A DNA stretch of 39,204 bases, taken from NCBI GenBank assembly GCA_049604415.1, contig JBMYTN010000036.1:1-39204 (forward strand). Direction: 5' to 3'. The DNA comes from JBMYTN01 sp049604415 (GTDB lineage: Bacteria > Pseudomonadota > Alphaproteobacteria > Rhodospirillales > Rhodospirillaceae). Both the position numbers and the translations under genes were made by a program. Below are positions 23,873-31,152 of this stretch, one piece after another (within the stretch, counting starts at the first letter, position 1; each line of letters starts with the position of its first letter). The notes below the pieces were generated by a model. That model saw only the letters and a list, made by a program, of their open reading frames with translations. It did not search any database and had not been told where the DNA came from.

Positions 23873-26712
23873 CCCCGGTGGATCCCGCCCTCTATCGCGA
23901 ACCGAAGCAACCCGTCCGGGGCTTTAGTCTGGCGGTGGAAATCGGCGTGTTGTTCGTGGTTCTGGGGCTGGTCCCCCTGATGCTGATCGGGCGGCAATAT
24001 GCCACCAGTTCCGAGGAACAAATCCGCGCCGAGGTCTCGCGCAATCTGGCGGTGATCGCCGATGGCCGGGCCGGGCGGGTCGAGGCCTTTGCCCGGGACC
24101 GGCTGCGCGATGTCACGGTGCTGGCCAACACGCCGCTGGTGCTCGACGCCATGGCCCCGGAGCGGATCGCCGCGTTGGATCCGTTCCCTGCGGAAGCCCT
24201 GGTGCGGTCCCGGGAGGCGGTCGGAGCCCATGGGCTCTATCTGGTTGATCCCAGTGGCGACATTCTGTTTGCCGATGACGACACGGTCGGGTCTGGCACC
24301 CCTGTCGGCCAGAGCCAGCAGCCCGCTCCAGCGCGGGGTTTGGGATCCCTCTCGCTTTGGGCTCTGACGTCGGTGGCGGATCGCGCCTCGACCTTGCTGG
24401 AGCCGCAAATGTCGGATTTTGTGGCCGAGGCCGGTTTTGTCACCGCCTTTGTTGGTGCGCCTTTGCTGGCCGATGGCACGGTGCGCGGCGTGGTGGTGAT
24501 CCGGGTCGGGCTGGAAGAGATCCTGTCGGTGCTGGCGGACCTGACCGGCTTGGGGGCGACGGGGGAGGTGTTGATCGCCGACCAGGCCGCCGCCGGGGCC
24601 GGGGTCAGGCTCTATGGCGGGCTGCGGTTCCCCGACCAAGCCCCGCCGGATCTGCGGATCGGTGCCTTGGACCCCGCCGCTGCGCCCTTCATGGCCGCAC
24701 TCTCCGGACAGCGCGGGGTTGGCTCCGGAGTGGATTATCGCGGTGAAGCGGTGATCTCCGCCTGGCGCTATTTACCCTCTTTCGATTGGGCTTTGGTGGT
24801 CAAGGTTGACCGCGCCGACCGCTTGGCGCAGTTCGACCGGCTGCGGGCCATGGGTCTGGTGGTGCTGATCACCGTGGCCATTTTGGTGATTGTGCTGGCC
24901 TGGCTGATGGCCCGGGCCATCACCACCCCGATCCAGGAATTGGAGCAGGCCGCCGAACGCTTGGCCGAGGGCCGCCATGACGGCCAGCGCCAGGACAGCC
25001 TGCGTCAGGATAGCCTGCGCACCGACACCGGGGCGCGGGAGATCAAGGCCCTGGCCCGGAGCTTTAATGACATGGCCACCCGGGTGCGCATCTATCAAAC
25101 CGGGCTGGAGCGTATGGTCGAGGACCGGACCGCCGAGCTGCGCATCGCCAAAGAGGAAGCCGAGGCCGCCGCCCGGGCCAAAAGTGAATTTCTGGCGATG
25201 ATGAGCCATGAGGTCCGCACGCCGCTCAATGGGGTGGTTGGCGTGGCGGAGCTGCTGTCGCGCCGCAGCCTGGATCCGGACTCCCGGCAATTGGTGTCCA
25301 CCATCCGCCAGTCCGGCAGCGCCCTGACCGAACTGCTGAACGATATTCTCGACATCAGCCGGATCGAGGCTGGCAAGCTGTCCTTTGAAATGCGCGACTT
25401 TGACCCCCGGGCCTTGGTCCAGGGTTTGGTGGCGTTGATGGAGCATGCGGCACGCAAAAAAGGGCTCAGCTTTGACCTGGCCGTTGATCGCGACCTCCCG
25501 CAGATGTTGCGCGGCGATCCGGCCCGGCTGCGGCAGGTTTTGCTCAATCTGGTCGGCAATGCGGTCAAATTCACCGAAACCGGCGGGGTCAAGGTCGAGG
25601 TCAGTTTGCTGGCCGAGGTCGAGGGCACCGTCGAGCTGTGCTTCTCCGTCCGCGACACCGGCATTGGCGTGCCGAAAGACCTGCGCGACCGGCTGTTTCA
25701 GCCCTTCTCGCAATTGGAAGCGGAACGCTCCGCCCGCTTTGGCGGGGCCGGTCTCGGCCTGGCGATTTCCCGACGGCTGGTGGAAGGCATGGGCGGCGAG
25801 ATCTACCATGTCTCTTTGGACCCGGAGCCCGGCAGCTGTTTTGTTGTCGAATTGCCCTTCTCCATTGGCGACCCCGAGGCCCTCTGTGTCACCGCCTTGG
25901 ATGCAGACGGTGCCAGCCCAGGCTCCCATTGTCCGCCCTTGCGCCTGTTGTTGATTGAGGATGAACCGGTCAATCAACAGGTCCTGCTGTCCTTCCTGGA
26001 GGCGGATGGCCATCAGGTCACCCTGGCCGAAGAGGGCCGGTCGGGCTTGGAGCTGGCCCTGACCCACTCTTATGACCTGATCCTGACCGATTTGCGGCTG
26101 CCGGGGCTGTCGGGCATTGAGGTGGCCGAGAGGATCCAAGCTGCCCAAGGTGGAGCGACCCCACCGATCATCGCCATCACCGCCAATATTCTGCCAGAAG
26201 ATCGGGAGGCCTGCACCGCCGTCGGCATGGCGGCCATTGTGCCCAAACCGATCCGCAGTGCCGAGCTGTTGGGGACCCTGGCTCAGGTTTGGGCCGCCGC
26301 TGGGGGGGAGGTCGGTTTTGATTTGGCGCGAGAAGAGCCCGTCACCCTCGTCCCGGACTCCGATGCGCCGATTTTTGAACCGGCCTATCTGGAAGACCTG
26401 ATCGACGCCTTGCCTCCCGAAGAGGTTGGTCGCTTGGTGGAGAAGGGGGCGCGCGCCATTCAAGACTCCCTGGCTGCCTTGCTGGATGCGCCATCGGCGG
26501 ATGCGACCCATAAACTGGCCGGGGCGGCGGGGAGTTATGGCCTGATGGCGTTGCGGTTTGAGGCCAAAGCCTTGGAGGCGGTGCTGCGCGGGGACGACGT
26601 TGAAGCATCGGGGCGCGATACCATGGAGACCTTTGCGCCTCGGCTGCAACAGGCTTGCGACCAGGGCCTTACCGCGTTAGAGGCCGCCTGGAAAGCCGCG
26701 TCCTATAAATAA
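23869..26712 (+). CDS. Hybrid sensor histidine kinase with receiver and HPt domains (TorS-like layout)
   Basis: This 947-residue membrane kinase has a first membrane helix (about 22-41), then a periplasmic sensor region of about 280 residues (cache-like by layout). A second helix (about 328-348) and a HAMP linker follow. The HisKA domain carries FLAMMSHEVRTPLNG (phospho-His H447). The HATPase domain has NAVKFTETG, DTGIG and GGAGLGLAI. The receiver has the phospho-acceptor D741 in LILTDLRLPG and Lys at VPKP. The C-terminal HPt domain has H881 in THKLAGAAGSYGL. All phosphorelay residues are present. The HAMP connector is lengthened by two copies of a RQDSL repeat. It is coupled to the upstream binding-protein gene by ATGA, and its 3' end overlaps the convergent response-regulator gene by 10 bases. 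The phosphorelay output is most likely that regulator. Confidence 0.92.
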   Translation: MTPVDPALYREPKQPVRGFSLAVEIGVLFVVLGLVPLMLIGRQYATSSEEQIRAEVSRNLAVIADGRAGRVEAFARDRLRDVTVLANTPLVLDAMAPERIAALDPFPAEALVRSREAVGAHGLYLVDPSGDILFADDDTVGSGTPVGQSQQPAPARGLGSLSLWALTSVADRASTLLEPQMSDFVAEAGFVTAFVGAPLLADGTVRGVVVIRVGLEEILSVLADLTGLGATGEVLIADQAAAGAGVRLYGGLRFPDQAPPDLRIGALDPAAAPFMAALSGQRGVGSGVDYRGEAVISAWRYLPSFDWALVVKVDRADRLAQFDRLRAMGLVVLITVAILVIVLAWLMARAITTPIQELEQAAERLAEGRHDGQRQDSLRQDSLRTDTGAREIKALARSFNDMATRVRIYQTGLERMVEDRTAELRIAKEEAEAAARAKSEFLAMMSHEVRTPLNGVVGVAELLSRRSLDPDSRQLVSTIRQSGSALTELLNDILDISRIEAGKLSFEMRDFDPRALVQGLVALMEHAARKKGLSFDLAVDRDLPQMLRGDPARLRQVLLNLVGNAVKFTETGGVKVEVSLLAEVEGTVELCFSVRDTGIGVPKDLRDRLFQPFSQLEAERSARFGGAGLGLAISRRLVEGMGGEIYHVSLDPEPGSCFVVELPFSIGDPEALCVTALDADGASPGSHCPPLRLLLIEDEPVNQQVLLSFLEADGHQVTLAEEGRSGLELALTHSYDLILTDLRLPGLSGIEVAERIQAAQGGATPPIIAITANILPEDREACTAVGMAAIVPKPIRSAELLGTLAQVWAAAGGEVGFDLAREEPVTLVPDSDAPIFEPAYLEDLIDALPPEEVGRLVEKGARAIQDSLAALLDAPSADATHKLAGAAGSYGLMALRFEAKALEAVLRGDDVEASGRDTMETFAPRLQQACDQGLTALEAAWKAASYK

Positions 26713-27419
26713 TCCGCCAGGGCGGCGAAGCGGTAGCCATGGCCGCGCACGGTTTCAATCATCCGGGGCGCGGTCTCCTCGCCATCTTCCAATTTGCGCC
26801 GGAGACGGCTGATCAGAATGTCGACCTTGCGGCCTCCGCCCTCGGAGCGGCGCTCGCCAATATTTTCCGCAATGGCTTCCCGGTCCAAAATCCGGCCCGG
26901 ATGGTCGAGCAAAAAGGCCAGCACGTCGAACTCAGCCGAGGTCAGCTGTGCCACACGGCCATCTTCCGTGGCCACATGGCGGTTGTCGCGGTCCATCACC
27001 CAGGGGCCAAAGCGGATCAGGGTGCCCTTGGCTTCGCCCCGCGCTGCGGCGGTGCGGTCGAGCACATTGCGGACCCGGGCGAGCAATTCGCGCGGGAAGA
27101 AGGGTTTGGTGACATAGTCATCGGCCCCCATTTCCAGCCCATCGGCCCGGTCGGTGGGACGGTCCCGCGAAGACACAATGACAATGCCCATGGAGGATTT
27201 GCGTCGCAGCTCATGGGCCAGCATCAAACCATCCGCATCGGGCAGATTGAGGTCCAGCACCAGCAAATCCACCTGCTCCTTTTCCAGGAGCGTGGTCATA
27301 CTGCCTCCATCTTCAGCAACCAGGACCTCAAAACCCGCATTGCCCAAGTAGGAGGCAATCATATCCCGGGTGCCGGGCTCATCTTCAACAACAAGAATAC
27401 GTTTGCGGAATGAAGTCAT
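26703..27419 (-). CDS. OmpR/TorR-type response regulator
   Basis: This 238-residue two-domain regulator has an N-terminal receiver with acidic residues at VEDEPG, phospho-acceptor D56 in VLDLNLP and K105 in YVTKPF. The SSRDRPTDR segment is typical of the TorR/ArcA branch. The C-terminal winged-helix DNA-binding domain includes LTSAEFDVLAFLL and the VDILISRLRRKLE recognition region. It should bind DNA when phosphorylated. I start it at the ATG at 27419, since 40 further residues possible from a TTG at 27539 have no domain similarity. It is the only regulator gene next to the kinase, with which it converges and overlaps by 10 bases. Likely targets include promoters in the gap before urtA, but that is inference. 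Confidence 0.9.
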   Translation of the reverse strand: MTSFRKRILVVEDEPGTRDMIASYLGNAGFEVLVAEDGGSMTTLLEKEQVDLLVLDLNLPDADGLMLAHELRRKSSMGIVIVSSRDRPTDRADGLEMGADDYVTKPFFPRELLARVRNVLDRTAAARGEAKGTLIRFGPWVMDRDNRHVATEDGRVAQLTSAEFDVLAFLLDHPGRILDREAIAENIGERRSEGGGRKVDILISRLRRKLEDGEETAPRMIETVRGHGYRFAALADYL

Positions 27420-27664
27420 GCTGAGTACCTGTTCGCCTGGAAAATCTGCAGAAACAGTGGGTCTTGGCGGGGTGGGCAGAAAAGCGTTGGAATCCAAGGC
27501 GTCATGCGTTTTTTGCATTCTACACCGTTCTAAAGACAATCCGAAAGTCCGGTTTTTGCTCTGGACGAATGTATCTGCCCCGTTTCAGGGCTAGAAAAGA
27601 AGCAGACAAACTCCCGACCATCCTGCTTGGTTTTTGCGCTGCAAAAAGAGGCATCTGGCGGAGT

Positions 27665-27685
27665 TGTGGCGAAAAAATGGCCACA
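27665..27685. promoter_or_regulatory. Inverted repeat upstream of the urtA promoter, possible activator site
   Basis: TGTGGC-N9-GCCACA is a perfect 6-bp inverted repeat about 75-85 bases upstream of the sigma-54 element. That is a normal position for an enhancer-type activator site. It does not match the NtrC consensus well, so the binding protein is open. The neighbouring OmpR-type regulator is another candidate. Confidence 0.4.
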
Positions 27686-27731
27686 TCATGACCAGGGCGA
27701 TAGCGTTTTATGCCGAAGAGTCAGTGTGTTA

Positions 27732-27742
27732 GCAAAATTTGC
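27732..27742. promoter_or_regulatory. Short palindrome beside the -24 element
   Basis: GCAAA-A-TTTGC is an 11-bp palindrome ending six bases before the sigma-54 element. It could be a regulator half of the promoter or simply AT-rich promoter sequence. Confidence 0.25.
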
Positions 27743-27747
27743 CTTAA

Positions 27748-27765
27748 TTGGCACGGCCTCTGCAT
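27748..27765 (+). promoter_or_regulatory. Sigma-54 (RpoN) type promoter of urtA
   Basis: TTGGCACGGCCTCTGCAT contains TGGCACG, four bases, then CTGCA. The GG and GC pairs are separated by exactly 10 bases, as required for -24/-12 promoters. Only one base of the -12 block departs from the TTGCA consensus. The transcript would begin near 27775, about 33 bases before the urtA ATG. This implies control by nitrogen status through an enhancer-binding activator such as NtrC. Confidence 0.8.
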
Positions 27766-27807
27766 TGATGGGATGCATCATCCACCCGATTAGTGAGGGG
27801 CTTGATT

Positions 27808-29109
27808 ATGAAATATGCAATGCGTTCTGTTCTGGCAGCCGGTGTCACCGCTGCGATGATGGCATCCGCTGGGATGGCCACCACGGCGACGGCTCAGGAA
27901 GAGACCATCAAGGTTGGGATTCTGCACTCCCTGTCCGGCACCATGGCCATTTCGGAAACCACTCTGAAAGACGCCATGCTGATGCTGATCGAAGAGCAGA
28001 ACGAAAAAGGCGGTCTGCTCGGCAAGAAGCTGGAGCCGGTTGTTGTTGACCCGGCCTCTGACTGGCCGCTGTTCGCCGAAAAAGCCCGCGAACTGATCAG
28101 CGTCAACGGCGTCTCTGCCGTGTTCGGCTGCTGGACCTCCGTGTCCCGGAAGTCCGTGCTGCCGGTGTTCGAAGAGCTGAACAGCCTGCTGTTCTATCCG
28201 GTGCAGTATGAAGGTGAGGAAAGCCAGCGTAACGTGTTCTACACCGGCGCGGCCCCGAACCAGCAAGCCATCCCGGCGGTGGACTATCTGATGAACGAAG
28301 AAGGTGTGGAGCGCTGGGTTCTGGCGGGCACCGACTATGTTTATCCCCGCACCACCAACAAGATCCTCGAAGCCTACCTGAAGGGTAAGGGCGTGGCCGA
28401 AGAGGATATCATGATCAACTACACGCCGTTCGGTCACTCCGATTGGCAGACCATCGTGGCCGACATCAAGTCTTTCGGCTCCGCTGGTAAGAAGACCGCC
28501 GTGGTCTCCACCATCAATGGTGACGCCAATGTTCCGTTCTACAAGGAACTGGGCAACCAAGGCATCGAAGCCGAAGACATCCCGGTTGTGGCCTTCTCCG
28601 TTGGTGAAGAAGAGCTGGCTGGTATCGACACCGCCCCGCTGGTGGGTCACTTGGCTGCCTGGAACTACTTCCAGTCCGTTGAATCCGACGAAAACGACGA
28701 GTTCATCGAAACCTGGCAAGAGTTCATCGGCGACGAAAACCGCGTCACCAATGACCCGATGGAAGCCCACTATATCGGCTTCAACATGTGGGTGAAGGCG
28801 GTCGAAAAGGCCGGTACCACCGATCCGGATGCGGTCATTGACTCCATCATTGGTGTCTCCGTGCCGAACCTGACCGGCGGCTATTCCGCCATGATGCCGA
28901 ACCACCACATCACCAAGCCGGTTCTGATTGGCGAAATCCAAGATGACGGCCAGTTCGAAGTGGTCTGGGAAACCCCGGGCCTGGTGGTTGGCGATGCCTG
29001 GTCTGACTACCTGCCGGACTCCAAGGACCTGATCTCCGATTGGCGCGCCCCGATGTCCTGCGGCAACTTCAACACCGCCACCGGTAAGTGCGGCGGTTCC
29101 GGTTCCTAA
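27808..29109 (+). CDS. urtA: Urea ABC transporter substrate-binding protein
   Basis: This 433-residue periplasmic binding protein has a signal peptide ending near ATAQEE (about residue 30). The UrtA fold follows, with KVGILHSLSGTMAISE, VFGCWTSVSRK, LFYPVQYEG, YTGAAPNQQ and STINGDAN. It captures urea for the UrtBCDE transporter. GAGGGG seven bases before the ATG at 27808 fixes the start over a GTG at 27793. Codon use differs from its neighbours: Leu is almost always CTG and Glu mostly GAA, while flanking genes use TTG and GAG freely. This suggests selection for high expression. It is the first gene after the sigma-54 promoter and is followed by a stable stem-loop, fitting much higher production of binding protein than of membrane subunits. 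Confidence 0.95.
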   Translation: MKYAMRSVLAAGVTAAMMASAGMATTATAQEETIKVGILHSLSGTMAISETTLKDAMLMLIEEQNEKGGLLGKKLEPVVVDPASDWPLFAEKARELISVNGVSAVFGCWTSVSRKSVLPVFEELNSLLFYPVQYEGEESQRNVFYTGAAPNQQAIPAVDYLMNEEGVERWVLAGTDYVYPRTTNKILEAYLKGKGVAEEDIMINYTPFGHSDWQTIVADIKSFGSAGKKTAVVSTINGDANVPFYKELGNQGIEAEDIPVVAFSVGEEELAGIDTAPLVGHLAAWNYFQSVESDENDEFIETWQEFIGDENRVTNDPMEAHYIGFNMWVKAVEKAGTTDPDAVIDSIIGVSVPNLTGGYSAMMPNHHITKPVLIGEIQDDGQFEVVWETPGLVVGDAWSDYLPDSKDLISDWRAPMSCGNFNTATGKCGGSGS

Positions 29110-29453
29110 TCCGGACAACGCCTAAGGGTGAGGACCGCTGCACTCTGTTCTTCTGCAGCGGTCCTCCTTCCTCCCCCGATGAGTGCGTAGCGTTTGGTAC
29201 ATGCGTTTTGGTGCGTTTTCTATCCGATCCTATAGCGCCCGGCAGTCTCGGGTGTCAGTGTTGTACGGTTTTGGTTTTGCTTGAGTTTTCTTGTTTTTGT
29301 CGTTCCTCCGGGTCCGCGATCTTGGGTGCGTAACAACTCTTGTTCCGGAGTTTGGCCCAAGGTCGCGAGATCCCTCTCTCCCGCAGGCGTCAGGGGTCGC
29401 TTTCAGAGAGAGACGAGGCGTTGCCCAGACCGGGCCAGCCGAATTGGGGTTTC
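29110..29453 (+). promoter_or_regulatory. urtA-urtB intergenic region
   Basis: This 344-bp gap starts with a strong stem-loop (29130-29166). A possible secondary promoter follows: TTGGTG (29208-29213), 17 bases, TATAGC (29231-29236). The rest is T-rich then GC-rich, with no convincing small gene. The long leader could allow separate control of urtBCDE and the urease genes. Confidence 0.4.
29130..29166 (+). terminator. Stem-loop after urtA (attenuator or mRNA-stabilising hairpin)
   Basis: GAGGACCGCTGCA (29130-29142) and TGCAGCGGTCCTC (29154-29166) form a perfect 13-bp stem with an 11-base loop. The downstream bases are C/T-rich but not a clean T-run. It therefore probably acts as a leaky terminator or a 3' stabiliser of urtA mRNA, letting some transcription continue into urtB. 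Confidence 0.75.
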
Positions 29454-31148
29454 ATGGACATGCATCTGCGTTCCGCTTCGACCCGGGGATTTGGATCCTT
29501 GATCCGCATCAAGGCCACCCTGGCAACCCTGTTGCTTGGTCTGTTTCTGGCCATGCCCCTGCCGGGCTCACCGCTTGGCCCTGCCGAGGCCCACGCCGCC
29601 ACGGTGGATGATGCCGCGCTGATCGCCCTGATCAACGCCCTGGCCGAGGGCAAGCTGAAAGAGCGGGCCGCCGCCATTGACGCCTTGACCGCCACTGGCG
29701 ATGCCCGGGTCGCCCCGGCTTTGAGCGCCTTGGGCGAAGGCGATTTGTATCTCTGGGAGCCGGAAGAGCGGGTGGTGATCGCCATCCGGGATGGCAAAGA
29801 ATACGTTATGAGTGACCCGCTGACCCAAGAGGATCTGGGCCGCGCGCCACGCAATCAAGTCGACAAAATCCGAGTCAATAACCGCCTGCGCCGGGCCATT
29901 CGCAGTGCCTTGGGCGCGCTGACCCTGGGTGCGGACGATCCAGCGGTCCGCCTAGAGGCCGCTGAGAGCATTTTCAAATCCAGTGACACCGGCTCCATCG
30001 ACGCCCTGGAAGCGGCCTTGGATGTGGAAACCGATGAGCGGGTCAAAGCGGCCATGGAACGGGCTCTGGCGCGCTCGGTCCTGGACAGCGATTTGCCGGT
30101 TGAGCGCAAGCGGGCGGCCATTGTCATTATGGCCGAGCGCTCGGACCGGGATTCCTTGTCGGTCCTGAAACCGATCTCTGAAGATGCGGAGCACCCGCTG
30201 CAGGCCGAGGCGGCAGCGGCGGTGGAGGATATCGAAAACACCCTGGCTTTGTGGAACGCGGCGCAAAATGTCTGGGCCGGGTTGTCCCTGGGCTCGGTGT
30301 TGCTGCTTGCCGCCATTGGTCTGGCCATCACCTTCGGGGTGATGGGGGTGATCAATATGGCCCATGGCGAGATGGTGATGCTGGGGGCCTACACCACCTT
30401 TGTGGTCCAGGAGATCATCCGCAATTCCGCGCCGGAGCTGTTCAACTGGTCCTTGGCCATCGCCTTGCCGTTGGCCTTCCTGGTCACGGCCCTGGTCGGC
30501 ATCGCCATTGAGCGCGGCATCATCCGCTATCTCTATGGGCGGCCCTTGGAAACCTTGCTGGCCACTTGGGGGGTCTCCCTGGTGCTGCAACAGGCGGTGC
30601 GCTCGGTGTTTGGGGCCACCAATCGGGAGGTCGGCAATCCCGACTGGATGTCCGGGGCCTTTGAGCTAGGCCAGATGACCATCACCTATAACCGGCTCTG
30701 GATCATTCTGTTTGCCTTCACCGTCTTGTTTGCCTTGATGCTGGTGCTGCGCAAAACCCCGCTGGGGCTGCAAATGCGCGCGGTGACCCAAAACCGGCGC
30801 ATGGCCGGGTCCATGGGCATTCGCACCGACCGGATCGATGCTCTGACCTTCGGATTGGGCTCCGGCATTGCCGGGATCGCCGGGGTCGCCCTGTCCCAGA
30901 TCGACAATGTCTCACCGAATTTGGGCCAGAGCTACATCATCGACAGCTTCATGGTCGTGGTGTTTGGCGGTGTCGGCAATTTGTGGGGCACTTTGGTTGG
31001 TGCGCTGACCTTGGGTGTGGCCAATAAGTTCTTGGAACCCTATGCCGGGGCGGTCTTGGCCAAGATCCTGGTGCTGGTGTTCATCATCTTGTTCATTCAG
31101 AAGCGACCCAGGGGGCTGTTTGCCCTTAAAGGTCGAGCGGTGGAGTGA
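29454..31148 (+). CDS. urtB: Urea ABC transporter permease UrtB
   Basis: This 564-residue permease has the long N-terminal extension characteristic of UrtB. A signal-like hydrophobic segment (about 18-48) is followed by a helical, HEAT-like region (about 50-265). The LivH-type membrane domain (about 270-555) begins at WAGLSLGSVLLLAAIGLAI, with VMGVINMAHGEMVMLGAY characteristic of the family. The cytoplasmic coupling region contains MAGSMGIRTDRIDALTFGLGSGIAG. It forms the transmembrane channel with UrtC. I start it at the ATG at 29454, where a GGGG-containing ribosome binding site and the signal-like segment begin. The upstream in-frame extension to 29340 is not supported. The urtC start follows the stop by 4 bases. 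Confidence 0.93.
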   Translation: MDMHLRSASTRGFGSLIRIKATLATLLLGLFLAMPLPGSPLGPAEAHAATVDDAALIALINALAEGKLKERAAAIDALTATGDARVAPALSALGEGDLYLWEPEERVVIAIRDGKEYVMSDPLTQEDLGRAPRNQVDKIRVNNRLRRAIRSALGALTLGADDPAVRLEAAESIFKSSDTGSIDALEAALDVETDERVKAAMERALARSVLDSDLPVERKRAAIVIMAERSDRDSLSVLKPISEDAEHPLQAEAAAAVEDIENTLALWNAAQNVWAGLSLGSVLLLAAIGLAITFGVMGVINMAHGEMVMLGAYTTFVVQEIIRNSAPELFNWSLAIALPLAFLVTALVGIAIERGIIRYLYGRPLETLLATWGVSLVLQQAVRSVFGATNREVGNPDWMSGAFELGQMTITYNRLWIILFAFTVLFALMLVLRKTPLGLQMRAVTQNRRMAGSMGIRTDRIDALTFGLGSGIAGIAGVALSQIDNVSPNLGQSYIIDSFMVVVFGGVGNLWGTLVGALTLGVANKFLEPYAGAVLAKILVLVFIILFIQKRPRGLFALKGRAVE

Positions 31149-31152
31149 GGCC

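Larger units (their letters stand above)
27420..27807. promoter_or_regulatory. Divergent control region between response regulator and urtA
   Basis: This 388-bp gap separates divergent genes and is unusually AT-rich for the window. On the minus strand a TAGAAT -10-like box lies at 27522-27517, about 100 bases before the regulator start, with only a weak -35. An ATGC-N7-GCAT pair lies at 27504-27518. On the plus strand it holds the sigma-54 element, the TGTGGC/GCCACA inverted repeat and the GCAAAATTTGC palindrome listed separately. Confidence 0.55.

Noticed and set aside
24772..26649. A 625-codon open frame on the minus strand opposite the hybrid kinase
   Set aside because: The plus strand encodes complete kinase, receiver and HPt motifs here. 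Long antisense frames are expected in GC-rich DNA, and this one has no recognisable domain.
27637..27656. Possible NtrC site upstream of urtA (TGCGC...AGGCA)
   Set aside because: The arms are poorly matched and the spacing is two bases longer than the NtrC consensus, so it was not annotated.
29088..29333. Small open frame between urtA and urtB
   Set aside because: It starts inside urtA and crosses the 13-bp stem-loop. Its Cys/Phe/Ser-rich product has no features of a real protein.
29340..29453. Extended N-terminus of urtB
   Set aside because: The extra 38 residues are Arg-rich and precede the natural signal-like segment. The ATG at 29454 fits the family.
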